Source of the DNA: a virus
Virus record (IMG/VR): IMGVR_UViG_3300035138_000024
Coordinates: 1 to 39,474 of that record
DNA: 39,474 nt
Direction: 5' to 3' (one strand)
Positions 1 to 6,215 of this stretch are shown one piece after another (within the stretch, counting starts at the first letter, position 1; every line of letters begins with the position of its first letter). The notes beneath the pieces were generated by a model, which made no database searches, was not told the DNA's origin, and saw nothing but the letters and a program-made list of their open reading frames with translations. The position numbers and the translations under genes were made by a program.

Positions 1-127
1 GTTTCATAATATCTTATTATTTTTTCAATTTTCTTATTGTATTTATCAAAGATAGGTTTAATTTGCCAATCGGGAATAAGGATCCATTTTAAAACGCTTT
101 CATCTACATACAAAAAAAGCCATGCCG
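1..127. repeat. Terminal direct repeat, left copy (circular-contig overlap)
   Basis: Bases 1-127 are identical to 39348-39474. The portal reading frame continues without a break from position 1 into position 39347, so the two ends are the same locus read twice. A 127-base exact overlap is what a de Bruijn assembler with k=127 leaves on a circular or circularly permuted molecule. That origin is inferred. A true terminal redundancy of this size is less likely because the repeat lies inside the portal gene. Confidence 0.95.
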
Positions 128-473
128 TAATATTTAAACTTGCCTCTAATGTCAGATCCTCAAGCATGTCAGCTATTTCTACATTTTCATAATAAGCAAA
201 AACATTACTTAATGTTGGTTCTTTAGCTAAACAATAATCAATTTTTTGGTTGATTAATAATTTAGCATAATTAGTGTACATAAAAGTTTTTTTATCTTTA
301 GTTATTGTTTTAATTTTACCGTTTTTATCAACTATGTCTTTTTCGTAACTCATTTCCATAGATGGAAATTCCTTATTCGGATTTCTATTATAATATTTTC
401 TCGCCCAATATTTATCTTTTTTTTCCTCCTTATCATTTTTAATAATTTCTTTTATTTCATTTAAAGTAATCAT
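1..473 (-). CDS. Portal protein, SPP1 gp6-like, N-terminal part (gene crosses the contig join)
   Basis: This is the first 157 or so codons of the portal gene. The ATG at 473 overlaps the terminase stop as ATGA, so translation is coupled to the large terminase. The frame runs off position 1 and continues at 39347, ending at 38447, giving a 457-residue protein, a normal size for SPP1-family portals. Visible family features are an early ARKYYNRNP segment and YTNYAKLLINQKIDYCLAKEP, the usual 'NxYxKxLVxQKVxYLxGKP' portal signature. It forms the dodecameric ring at the capsid vertex through which DNA is packaged. Confidence 0.9.
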   Translation of the reverse strand, partial: MITLNEIKEIIKNDKEEKKDKYWARKYYNRNPNKEFPSMEMSYEKDIVDKNGKIKTITKDKKTFMYTNYAKLLINQKIDYCLAKEPTLSNVFAYYENVEIADMLEDLTLEASLNITAWLFLYVDESVLKWILIPDWQIKPIFDKYNKKIEKIIRYYE

Positions 474-1738
474 TTTTCCCCTCCAAATCTAATTTTTGAC
501 CTTCTTATTATTTCATCAAGTGCGTACCGACTCATAGCGGATCCATGAGGTTCTTTTGGATATTCATATATTATATTATCTTCTTTGTCCTTTTCATATT
601 CGTATAACTCAAAATCAGAACATATAAAAGGGCATCTTTTGCGATCAATAATTATTTTTGCTCTATCTGACAAAAATTTAATTCCATGGTTTTTTGAATC
701 CTTACCCTTTTTCGCTCCAATAATATTTAATCCAAGTGTTCTAAGTTCGTTTATTGTTCTAGGTTCGGCACTATCGGCCCTAATTAAACCATAACCACTC
801 TTAGGATAAATTTTATCATATAGAGATTTATTTGAAAGCCTATGACCGTATACTTCATCAAAAATATAAACCCATTGTTTATTCTCATTATAAAACAAAT
901 CACCATAACATGAAGCATCTTTTGTAAATCCAAAATCAAGCCCTCTTCTTATATCAAAAAACTCTTCAATTTCATTATCTGTAATTGTTCTTATTTCCAA
1001 ATTTTCATATATTTCTAATCCTTCACCAAGTACCAAACCTAAATAAACATGATTATATAACCTTGGATTGATTTTTTTCATAATCTCAGCTTCCTCAATA
1101 AAATCATCACCTAACCATTCTTTAGGAGCCGTTAAGTATGTACTATGGTGGTAATACCTATTAGGAATATCAAGTTTTTCATCAAATTCTACATTTGTCC
1201 AAGCTTTTTTACTGTTAGGTGGATTATACATATAATAAGCAATTCCACCAGATCCGCCACGAAATAAAGATCTGTTTATATCTCCTATTTCATTCATACC
1301 AAAAAACTCAACACATTCCTCATAAATAGCATGTTTGCAAAAACCTTTTTTAAATTTTATTGATTTTATTTTTTTATAATCTTGTTTGTTATTAGATCCC
1401 CTAAATAATATCGTAGAGTCACGAAATTTTAATTTCATTGGCGACACTGTCCCATGCCATAAATCGCTAACACCCAATAATTCAATTGCCCATTCGAAAT
1501 TTTGATATAAACTATCGTAACATGTGTCTTTAACTTTTCTTAATGCAACACAATGTGTGGTTTTCCCATTTAAAGCATCTCTAGTCATGGCCCAAATTAC
1601 ATAAATAAAAACAAAACTACTCTTTAATGACCCTCTACCACCTTTAAAAATATAGTGTCTATGTAACCCCTTTTCTAAATCTATAAATACATTATTATAA
1701 CTTTTTCCTATCAAATTAGATAAATTAACATTCCTCAT
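470..1738 (-). CDS. terL: Terminase large subunit
   Basis: A 422-residue packaging motor. The N-terminal ATPase half has a Walker-A-like GGRGSLKS near residues 33-40 and an acidic EEC box near 140 in the Walker B position. The C-terminal nuclease half has GLDFGFTKD near 268, ADSAEP near 320 and a final YALDEIIRR helix, all typical of the PBSX/SPP1 type. The gene overlaps terS by 14 bases upstream and the portal by 4 bases downstream, the standard packaging operon. The SPP1-like type suggests headful (pac) packaging, which fits a permuted genome; that last step is inference. Confidence 0.95.
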   Translation of the reverse strand: MRNVNLSNLIGKSYNNVFIDLEKGLHRHYIFKGGRGSLKSSFVFIYVIWAMTRDALNGKTTHCVALRKVKDTCYDSLYQNFEWAIELLGVSDLWHGTVSPMKLKFRDSTILFRGSNNKQDYKKIKSIKFKKGFCKHAIYEECVEFFGMNEIGDINRSLFRGGSGGIAYYMYNPPNSKKAWTNVEFDEKLDIPNRYYHHSTYLTAPKEWLGDDFIEEAEIMKKINPRLYNHVYLGLVLGEGLEIYENLEIRTITDNEIEEFFDIRRGLDFGFTKDASCYGDLFYNENKQWVYIFDEVYGHRLSNKSLYDKIYPKSGYGLIRADSAEPRTINELRTLGLNIIGAKKGKDSKNHGIKFLSDRAKIIIDRKRCPFICSDFELYEYEKDKEDNIIYEYPKEPHGSAMSRYALDEIIRRSKIRFGGEK

Positions 1739-2234
1739 TCTCAGCTTCCTCTACTTCTTCATTTATTGGTTTTATTTCTTCTTCATCTGGCATAGGCTGT
1801 ATGTCATTATTAATTATAACTTTGTCTTCCTCTTGGTTCTGATTTTTGCTTGCATCATCTAGACTATAATATTTAAATATCATTTGGGCCGCTTTTAATC
1901 TATCAGCTTGTTTTATTTTTAATTCTATTTTGTCATACCATTCCTTTGTAGTTACGACAATTTCCTCTGTCTCTGTACCATTCACACAACGGGATAAATA
2001 TTCTAATAATTCTTTTTGAGTAACTATAATTTTTTGATCCAATTCATTGTTAACTTTTTCTTTATGCATTTCAATGTATGCTTTTACTTCTTCCTCTTTT
2101 AATAACCTAGAAGCTTTTTTAGAATAATAATTATCATTTACGCTCTTATATCCAGCTTTACGAGCGGCATCGGACCCATTAAAGCCATTTGCTAAATATA
2201 TTTTACAAAATAATTCTTTTTTCCTTGTCAACAT
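1725..2234 (-). CDS. terS: Terminase small subunit
   Basis: A 169-residue DNA-recognition subunit. The N-terminus LTRKKELFCKIYLANG followed by GSDAARKAGYKS is the conserved helix-turn-helix region of Terminase_2 proteins. The C-terminus is strongly acidic (NEEVEEAENEEC). I place the start at the ATG at 2234: the upstream in-frame ATG at 2249 lies inside the ribosome site, since GGAGG at 2243-2247 sits 8 bases before 2234. It heads the late operon, just after a terminator and an extended -10 promoter. Confidence 0.9.
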   Translation of the reverse strand: MLTRKKELFCKIYLANGFNGSDAARKAGYKSVNDNYYSKKASRLLKEEEVKAYIEMHKEKVNNELDQKIIVTQKELLEYLSRCVNGTETEEIVVTTKEWYDKIELKIKQADRLKAAQMIFKYYSLDDASKNQNQEEDKVIINNDIQPMPDEEEIKPINEEVEEAENEEC

Positions 2235-2255
2235 AAAAAACACCTCCATACACTG

Positions 2256-2264
2256 ATTATACCA
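2256..2264 (-). promoter_or_regulatory. Extended -10 promoter for the late operon
   Basis: On the minus strand this reads TGGTATAAT, a perfect -10 with the TGn extension. It lies directly after the terminator at 2276-2296 and about 9 bases before the terS ribosome site. No good -35 is visible 17 bp upstream (GCATCT), so late transcription may need an activator. The predicted leader is only about 15 bases. Confidence 0.55.
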
Positions 2265-2275
2265 AAAACAAAAAA

Positions 2276-2296
2276 AAAGATGCTTACAGCATCTTT
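2276..2296 (-). terminator. Intrinsic terminator between early and late transcription
   Basis: A 9-bp stem, AAAGATGCT with AGCATCTTT and a 3-base loop, is followed on the minus strand by nine T residues, G and five more T. It would stop transcripts from the 2.4-5.1 kb block just before the late promoter. Confidence 0.85.
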
Positions 2297-2344
2297 CTAT
2301 TATATAATTTTAATATACATGAATAGTAATACCTCCTACAAAAG

Positions 2345-2374
2345 AAAGAGTAAGGGAAAATTCCCTTACTCTTT
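2345..2374 (-). terminator. Hairpin at the end of the 96-residue gene
   Basis: Two 14-bp perfect arms, AAAGAGTAAGGGAA and TTCCCTTACTCTTT, are separated by two bases and overlap the stop codon of the gene ending at 2366. The minus-strand tail is only moderately T-rich (CTTTCTTTTG). A well-formed AGGAGG and a six-codon ORF lie between this hairpin and the stronger terminator at 2276. Confidence 0.65.
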
Positions 2375-2656
2375 ATCATCGTAAAACTCTAAACTTTTGT
2401 ATAAATGATTAGTTATATTAGTTGCATGTCTTTCATGCAGTATAAAAGAATGATGTCCTACACTATTTAATATCCATTGATATGCGTGAAGTTGCCCTCT
2501 ACACGATATTCTTAAATCTTTATTATCTGTAGTTTTAATGACCTTTTTTTGCTTCTCTATGTAGAATCGTAAAGCTTCCTTTAAATCATTAAAACCTTGT
2601 TTGTATGCTTTTAATTCTTTAATCATATTTTTATATTCATCTTGACTGATATCCAT
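2366..2656 (-). CDS. Hypothetical helical protein (96 aa)
   Basis: Not recognised. Residues 1-45 are charged and helical with coiled-coil character (DEYKNMIKELKAYKQGFNDL). The C-terminal half is His-rich (GHHSFILHERH). The ATG at 2656 is preceded by AAAAAGGAGA. It is the last gene of the early block, followed by two hairpin terminators. The C-terminal HH...H...H set could bind metal but forms no family motif I know. Confidence 0.75.
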   Translation of the reverse strand: MDISQDEYKNMIKELKAYKQGFNDLKEALRFYIEKQKKVIKTTDNKDLRISCRGQLHAYQWILNSVGHHSFILHERHATNITNHLYKSLEFYDDKE

Positions 2657-2691
2657 AATATAAATCTCCTTTTTTATTTTATGATATAAAT

Positions 2692-2720
2692 GATATAATC
2701 AGTTTATTAAAAATGTTCAA
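2692..2720 (-). promoter_or_regulatory. Possible promoter for the 96-residue gene
   Basis: Minus strand TTGAAC at 2720-2715, a 17-bp spacer, then TATATC at 2697-2692. The match is modest. It lies about 35 bp upstream of the ATG at 2656 and lacks the operator palindrome of the three strong early promoters. Confidence 0.35.
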
Positions 2721-2734
2721 TATATTTTTTTTGA

Positions 2735-2757
2735 GTATAGGGGACAAGCCCCTATAC
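2735..2757. repeat. GC-rich hairpin without a T-tract
   Basis: Perfect 9-bp arms GTATAGGGG and CCCCTATAC with loop ACAAG, just downstream of the small zinc-ribbon gene. The flanking run on the minus strand is A rather than T, so it is not a standard intrinsic terminator. It may stabilise the 3' end or act as a protein site. Confidence 0.6.
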
Positions 2758-2767
2758 ATTTTCTATA

Positions 2768-2908
2768 CTATTTGTAGTCTCTTTGAAAGATTTTTATTTT
2801 GTGTATATATCCGCACATACACCCCCATCTTTCTACTTTTCCCTTTATACCCAAATATGTCATTTTTTTTCCACATTTTGAGCAGTAAACATCTAATTCT
2901 TTTGTCAA
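2768..2908 (-). CDS. Small zinc-ribbon protein (46 aa, TTG start)
   Basis: The start is a TTG at 2908 placed 7 bases after AGGAGG and about 20 bases after the predicted transcription start of a strong promoter. The protein has two metal-binding knuckles, CSKCG near residue 9 and GCMCGY near 29, a classic one-zinc ribbon, with a basic C-terminus. Because promoter, ribosome site and Cys spacing all agree, it is very likely real despite its size. Function is unknown. Similar phage proteins are usually presumed nucleic-acid binding. Confidence 0.8.
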   Translation of the reverse strand: MTKELDVYCSKCGKKMTYLGIKGKVERWGCMCGYIHKIKIFQRDYK

Positions 2909-2934
2909 TGTTCTCACCTCCTGACTACAATATA

Positions 2935-2963
2935 ATTATATAACGCATTATATAATTTGTCAA
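2935..2963 (-). promoter_or_regulatory. Early promoter P1 with operator palindrome
   Basis: Minus strand TTGACA at 2963-2958, a 17-bp spacer and TATAAT at 2940-2935: a consensus vegetative promoter. The spacer and -10 contain ATTATATAA-TGCG-TTATATAAT, two perfect 9-bp arms. The same layout recurs at 4022-4050 and 5105-5133, so one repressor probably controls all three. The TGA that ends the zinc-ribbon extension of the annealing protein overlaps the -35 box. Confidence 0.85.
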
Positions 2964-3097
2964 GGCATATTTTGAATATAATTCAAATCACATATAATTG
3001 CTTTTCCACATTCAATACATTCTAAGTGAGAAATTTTACCTTTGTAAAGGACTGGTAAAATCAGCCCCCCACATTTACAAAGGTCATTTACTTTTCT
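2960..3097 (-). CDS. Zinc-ribbon reading frame joined to the annealing protein by a -1 shift
   Basis: An open frame without any ATG, GTG or TTG start encodes 45 residues containing CKCGG and, 17 residues on, CIECGK, a two-knuckle zinc ribbon. It is in the -1 frame of the upstream gene. The switch would occur at a run of seven A (3097-3103, minus strand) read as A-AAA-AAA just before that gene's stop at 3088. No independent start exists, so the product should be a C-terminal extension made by ribosomal or transcriptional slippage. The alternatives are a one-base indel in this isolate or an assembly error in the A-run. Confidence 0.6.
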   Translation of the reverse strand, partial: RKVNDLCKCGGLILPVLYKGKISHLECIECGKAIICDLNYIQNMP

Positions 3098-3984
3098 TTT
3101 TTTACCTCAACTTTGTTTAATCTCGTCATAATACTGCTAACCTGTTTTTTACTGAGTCTTGAGATTGAATCTAATCCCCATTTTTCCAAAAATCCGTTTA
3201 AATCGCTGTTTTTTTTGTTTTTTTCTACCAATAAACTTGATAATTCCTCGAATAACTTATCATCGACTAAACTTTCAAGATAATCACAATACTCATCATA
3301 TTTAGATTTTTTAAACTGCTTTCTTGTGTCGTAGTTATATCTTTCTTTTATATCTTTTTTTATGTCGTCGTCTGATAACAAAGTTTTCTTGCTTATTGCG
3401 AAAAGCCTTTTTAGTTGCTTTTCAGTTACTATTTTGTCAGTGTCTTCAATAGTAACTTTTTCTCCTTTTCTATCTATTGATTGATAAGTCCCAGGTGATG
3501 GATGTTTTTTATCTGCAGTGTCAAAATTTTTGCTATTTGTATATTTTGATGTATCCTGTTCAAAATATACATCGGCCGCTATTCCTAGGCTTTTACAGGC
3601 GACGCTTATCGCATCCGTTTTCGCCATTTTTAGAGCTTCATCATTAGTTTTCATCCCCGCATTTGGAAAATTATTTACTAACATATTTCCACCCTCACCC
3701 TCGATCGGTTTTGACCATTCACCATTATACTTGTAATATAAATTAATTCTTATAAAATACGCTATCTCTCCATTTGCCGCCGGTTCTGTCCATTCTTTTA
3801 TAGTTTCGGTATACCATCCAAAACCAACAGGACCGAACATTTCAGTCAATTTTTTAATTCTCCAAACCGGATTTATATCCGATTTTCCTCTTAAATTCCC
3901 GGCTGTTATTTTTTTCTTAGCTTCATCCGGTACACTTCTAAATTGTTCCCACAACTCCATATTTTTATTATCCATTTTATCCAT
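3088..3984 (-). CDS. Putative Rad52-like single-strand annealing protein
   Basis: A 298-residue protein. The core, near residues 10-145, carries NPVWRIKKLTEMFGPVGFGW, a GEW-KP-EG-GG segment and EALKMAKTDAISVACKSLGI. I associate this pattern with Firmicutes phage recombinases of the Rad52-like group. The C-terminal part has VTEKQLKRLFAISKK and a second SKKQVSSIMTRL helix, a common DNA-binding tail of such proteins. The true start is the ATG at 3984; the upstream TTG at 3999 overlaps GGAGG. It is driven by promoter P2 together with a small HTH gene upstream. Expected role: annealing complementary strands in replication-linked recombination. Confidence 0.6.
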   Translation of the reverse strand: MDKMDNKNMELWEQFRSVPDEAKKKITAGNLRGKSDINPVWRIKKLTEMFGPVGFGWYTETIKEWTEPAANGEIAYFIRINLYYKYNGEWSKPIEGEGGNMLVNNFPNAGMKTNDEALKMAKTDAISVACKSLGIAADVYFEQDTSKYTNSKNFDTADKKHPSPGTYQSIDRKGEKVTIEDTDKIVTEKQLKRLFAISKKTLLSDDDIKKDIKERYNYDTRKQFKKSKYDEYCDYLESLVDDKLFEELSSLLVEKNKKNSDLNGFLEKWGLDSISRLSKKQVSSIMTRLNKVEVKKEK

Positions 3985-4021
3985 TTCAAAAACCTCCAAA
4001 ATTTAATTAGTTTATATAATA

Positions 4022-4050
4022 ATTATACGACGCATTATATAATTTGTCAA
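4022..4050 (-). promoter_or_regulatory. Early promoter P2
   Basis: Minus strand TTGACA at 4050-4045, 17 bp, TATAAT at 4027-4022. It shares 23 bases around the -35 and spacer exactly with P1. The inner bases of one operator arm differ (TCGTATAAT instead of TTATATAAT), so its response to the shared regulator may differ. It serves the annealing-protein gene at 3984. Confidence 0.85.
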
Positions 4051-4056
4051 GGCATA

Positions 4057-4167
4057 TTATAAACTTTCTATAAATTTCTCATAATCTTTTATAAGTTGAT
4101 CCAATTCTTTTTTTAAATCTTCAATTTCTTTATCAGTTATTTCATTTTTTTTGTTTTCACTTTTCAT
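4057..4167 (-). CDS. Small acidic coiled-coil protein (36 aa)
   Basis: The ATG at 4167 lies 9 bases after GGAGG, inside the end of the HTH gene (11-base overlap). The product is almost entirely charged and Leu/Ile-patterned (KEIEDLKKELDQLIKDYEKF), a short coiled coil. It could be a partner or modulator of the HTH protein. The stop lies 7 bases upstream of promoter P2. Confidence 0.65.
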   Translation of the reverse strand: MKSENKKNEITDKEIEDLKKELDQLIKDYEKFIESL

Positions 4168-4360
4168 ATCTAAAAACCTCCTCATATTCTTTATTTAACA
4201 TCTTTAATATCTTGTTTATTTGCCATAATTTTAATGACTCAGTTCTTATAAGTCTATTAAATTGTGATTGAGATAAATCACACAAGGAAGCAACTTCTTT
4301 TATTTTTATATTTTTTTGTCTTAAAATATATCTAAAATAATCCTGGTTAAATTTTTTCAT
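4157..4360 (-). CDS. Small Cro/CI-like helix-turn-helix protein (67 aa)
   Basis: The start at 4360 follows AGGAGG by 7 bases; the in-frame TTG at 4378 is upstream of that site. Residues about 18-45 (IKIKEVASLCDLSQSQFNRL) form a clear HTH, followed by a helix that could make a dimer contact. It lies between promoters P2 and P3 and is a natural candidate for the protein that binds their TTATATAA-TGCG-TTATATAA operators or the repeats upstream of its own gene. That assignment is inference. One exact CACACAAGGA copy (4279-4288) falls in this gene. Confidence 0.8.
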   Translation of the reverse strand: MKKFNQDYFRYILRQKNIKIKEVASLCDLSQSQFNRLIRTESLKLWQINKILKMLNKEYEEVFRYEK

Positions 4361-4386
4361 TATTATTCCTCCTATCAATTACTAAA

Positions 4387-4466
4387 TGTTTGAATATTAT
4401 TACACTTGTGGGAGTTAATACCCCACAAAATATTAAAAAACAAATTTGTTTAAACATTATTACACT
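4387..4466. promoter_or_regulatory. Direct-repeat and hairpin region upstream of the HTH gene
   Basis: Two 20-base direct repeats, TGTTTGAATATTATTACACT (4387-4406) and TGTTTAAACATTATTACACT (4447-4466), match at 18 of 20 positions. Between them is a hairpin with TTGTGGG (4406-4412) and CCCACAA (4422-4428). No T-tract follows, so an operator or attenuator is more likely than a terminator. Autoregulation by the HTH protein is a reasonable guess. Confidence 0.5.
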
Positions 4467-4473
4467 ATTCATA

Positions 4474-4686
4474 TTAGTTAACTCCTTCAATTTTTACCTC
4501 ACAATTTGAATCTTTGTGAGTATATTTAATATATGTTCCTTCTTTATAATCAATTAACTTTTCATCAATTATAAATTGTATAGATAAATACATCCTGTAA
4601 AGTTTTTCGTTTATTTTCGCTTTTATTCTTGATGTTAGATGGCAACCGATAAATTTGCCATCAACATACTCATTTATTTTATACAT
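4474..4686 (-). CDS. Hypothetical protein (70 aa)
   Basis: Not recognised. The ATG at 4686 is 7 bases after AAGGAGG. The protein is basic and mixed alpha/beta with a central Tyr/Leu-rich helix (KLYRMYLSIQFIIDEKL). It follows the acidic 118-residue gene closely in the operon from promoter P3, so a role in early DNA metabolism is possible but not shown. Confidence 0.7.
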   Translation of the reverse strand: MYKINEYVDGKFIGCHLTSRIKAKINEKLYRMYLSIQFIIDEKLIDYKEGTYIKYTHKDSNCEVKIEGVN

Positions 4687-4698
4687 TTCATTTCCTCC

Positions 4699-5055
4699 TT
4701 AAAATGGTAGTGGTTCGTCGTCAATTTCGTCTTGTATTTCCTTTTCAACTCTATAGTGGTAATCATCGAGCATTCTTTGTTCTTCCCAATATGGGTTAAT
4801 ATCTTCAAATGTATGTAATGTTCCGTCCTGTCCCATATATTCATCTGGGTCCTCTTCTCTTTCGTCATTTGCTATTATTTCATTGATATTTCTTTCCAAT
4901 ATTTCATTTAAATATTTTTTATTAGTTCTTTGATATCTGGAATTAAGTAAATTCCCTTTAATTTTTTGATTAAAATAAACCTCTCCCCTATTGTAAACCT
5001 TTACACACCATACTTTATCCTTATTATAGTTATCAATAACTTCTAAATATTTCAT
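4699..5055 (-). CDS. Acidic early protein with SSB-like C-terminal tip (118 aa)
   Basis: First gene after promoter P3. Residues 1-60 are basic and mixed; residues 66-118 are strongly acidic and end in EIDDEPLPF. Bacterial SSB proteins end in a similar acidic tip closing in PF or LPF, which docks PriA, RecG, RecO, RecQ and others. I see no recognisable OB-fold in the rest, and the length is short for SSB. It may be a diverged ssDNA-binding protein for the nearby annealing protein, or a mimic that recruits host repair proteins. Start: ATG 5055 after AAAGGGGATAGG. Confidence 0.75.
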   Translation of the reverse strand: MKYLEVIDNYNKDKVWCVKVYNRGEVYFNQKIKGNLLNSRYQRTNKKYLNEILERNINEIIANDEREEDPDEYMGQDGTLHTFEDINPYWEEQRMLDDYHYRVEKEIQDEIDDEPLPF

Positions 5056-5104
5056 ATTACCTATCCCCTTTTGATTATTATTTGTGTTGCTTGACTACAA
5101 TATA

Positions 5105-5133
5105 ATTATATAACGCATATAATAATTTGTCAA
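5105..5133 (-). promoter_or_regulatory. Early promoter P3
   Basis: Minus strand TTGACA at 5133-5128, 17-bp spacer, TATAAT at 5110-5105. The operator-like element reads ATTATTATA-TGCG-TTATATAAT, with the downstream arm identical to P1. It drives the 118- and 70-residue genes and probably the HTH gene. Confidence 0.85.
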
Positions 5134-5169
5134 CATATATTTTAAATTTTTATATTTTTTTTGAACACG

Positions 5170-5197
5170 AAAAAAGCCCTAAAACTAGGGCTTTTTT
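5170..5197. terminator. Bidirectional terminator after the amidase
   Basis: Perfect 12-bp arms AAAAAAGCCCTA and TAGGGCTTTTTT around loop AAAC. T-runs on both strands make it active in either direction. It separates the lysis operon, which ends at 5315, from early promoter P3. The 5198-5314 stretch between it and the amidase shows only AT-rich sequence. Confidence 0.9.
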
Positions 5198-5314
5198 GGT
5201 TTTGGACAAATTATTATATATAAACCTTATCAAAAGGATAATAAAATTTTAAGACAATTTTGAAAGAGTGTTGATATATAAATTATAACATATCTTGATA
5301 CTTTATAGCAAATT

Positions 5315-6007
5315 TTAATTAATCTTATGTGCTTCTATAAATGAATCAATATTCATTTGTTTTAATAATTTTTGTTGTTTTAATGCATTCTCTTTAATTT
5401 TGTAACTTCCAGCTACAACCCTATAAACATATCCATCTATTATAATAGGTTCTGGAATCCAGTCAATTTTTAAAGTCTTTAATATTCCTTTAGTAATTGC
5501 TATTCCTAAAGGTTCTATGTTTTCTATTATCCATTTTGCGCTCTGTTTATTATCATGGAAGTCAACTTCAACTAAACAAGCTGGTTTTATAGTATTTGCT
5601 ATTTCATACATATGCTTGCCAGCACCATAAAAATTATAAGCTTCTTTTACTCCTCTGTCAGAAGTCGGAGTAATTTGAGCAACTTCTAAATATATATTAT
5701 TTGCCAAAACTTCTCCTAATAAACCTTTTCCCTTTTTCCAACAAAAAACCTCACAGCCTCTTGATGTTTTATTATATGCATTAGAATGGATAGCTTGATG
5801 TAAATCTGGATCAAAATTATTGCTATCTTTTACTATACTGTTTAATGACATTGATGGGCTGTTCCTTTTTACAATAACACCATGCCTTTTTAATTGCGGT
5901 TCTACGATGTCGGCAACTTGATTCATTCTAAATTCTTCGCTACCATAATTATCTGCCCCTATATTATTTTCCTGGGCTGATGGACTTAAATAAACTTTTT
6001 TTGCCAT
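5315..6007 (-). CDS. Endolysin: N-acetylmuramoyl-L-alanine amidase with SPOR-like tail
   Basis: A 230-residue Amidase_3-type cell-wall hydrolase. It begins KVYLSPSAQENN and has the zinc ligand set expected of the family: a His in LHQAIHSNAY near residue 70, SNAYN, and a catalytic Glu in CLVEVDFHDN near 150. The last 40 residues (VYRVVAGSYKIKENALKQQ) resemble a SPOR peptidoglycan-binding repeat. There is no signal peptide, so release should depend on the holin encoded about 0.6 kb upstream. It is the last gene of the lysis operon. Confidence 0.92.
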   Translation of the reverse strand: MAKKVYLSPSAQENNIGADNYGSEEFRMNQVADIVEPQLKRHGVIVKRNSPSMSLNSIVKDSNNFDPDLHQAIHSNAYNKTSRGCEVFCWKKGKGLLGEVLANNIYLEVAQITPTSDRGVKEAYNFYGAGKHMYEIANTIKPACLVEVDFHDNKQSAKWIIENIEPLGIAITKGILKTLKIDWIPEPIIIDGYVYRVVAGSYKIKENALKQQKLLKQMNIDSFIEAHKIN

Positions 6008-6056
6008 TTAAAACCCTTCTTTCTTTTTATTCTCAGCTTCCTTCAATTCTTAATTA

Positions 6057-6212
6057 TTATTCAATTTTTGACCATATAATTTTATAATTAGTATCATATT
6101 TTTCATTTATATTTTTATATATTTGCTCCAAATCATTTGTTGATATTTCACCATTTTCCCATTTTAATAAAGCTGCATCTTTTTCAATTTTAGCAATTTT
6201 TATTTTTTTCAA
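6057..6212 (-). CDS. Small protein between winged-helix gene and amidase (51 aa, TTG start)
   Basis: The TTG at 6212 sits 8 bases after GGAGG. The product is charged and helical, including LLKWENGEISTNDLEQIYKN. The 'W-x-x-G-x-I-x-x-x-x-L' pattern is faintly like XkdX proteins, which often sit near lysis genes, but the match is too weak to name. Immediately after its stop another frame encodes KEAENKKKEGF, which looks like a stray gene end. Confidence 0.6.
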   Translation of the reverse strand: MKKIKIAKIEKDAALLKWENGEISTNDLEQIYKNINEKYDTNYKIIWSKIE

Positions 6213-6215
6213 GGT

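Noticed and set aside
1-127. Biological terminal repeat or attachment site
   Set aside because: The repeat is exact, lies within the portal coding sequence and has a length equal to a common assembler k-mer; circular assembly explains it.
2713-2943. A 76-codon hydrophobic plus-strand frame
   Set aside because: Antisense to the small zinc-ribbon gene and promoter P1, and lacking a ribosome site. The minus-strand reading has promoter, AGGAGG and Cys knuckles.
4674-4868. A 64-codon minus-strand frame overlapping the 118-residue gene
   Set aside because: No start signal of its own and largely inside the better supported acidic protein gene.
6008-6056. A short TTG-started peptide (KEAENKKKEGF) before the amidase
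   Set aside because: Only 12 codons, with no ribosome site and a stop immediately upstream; probably a remnant of a lost gene end.
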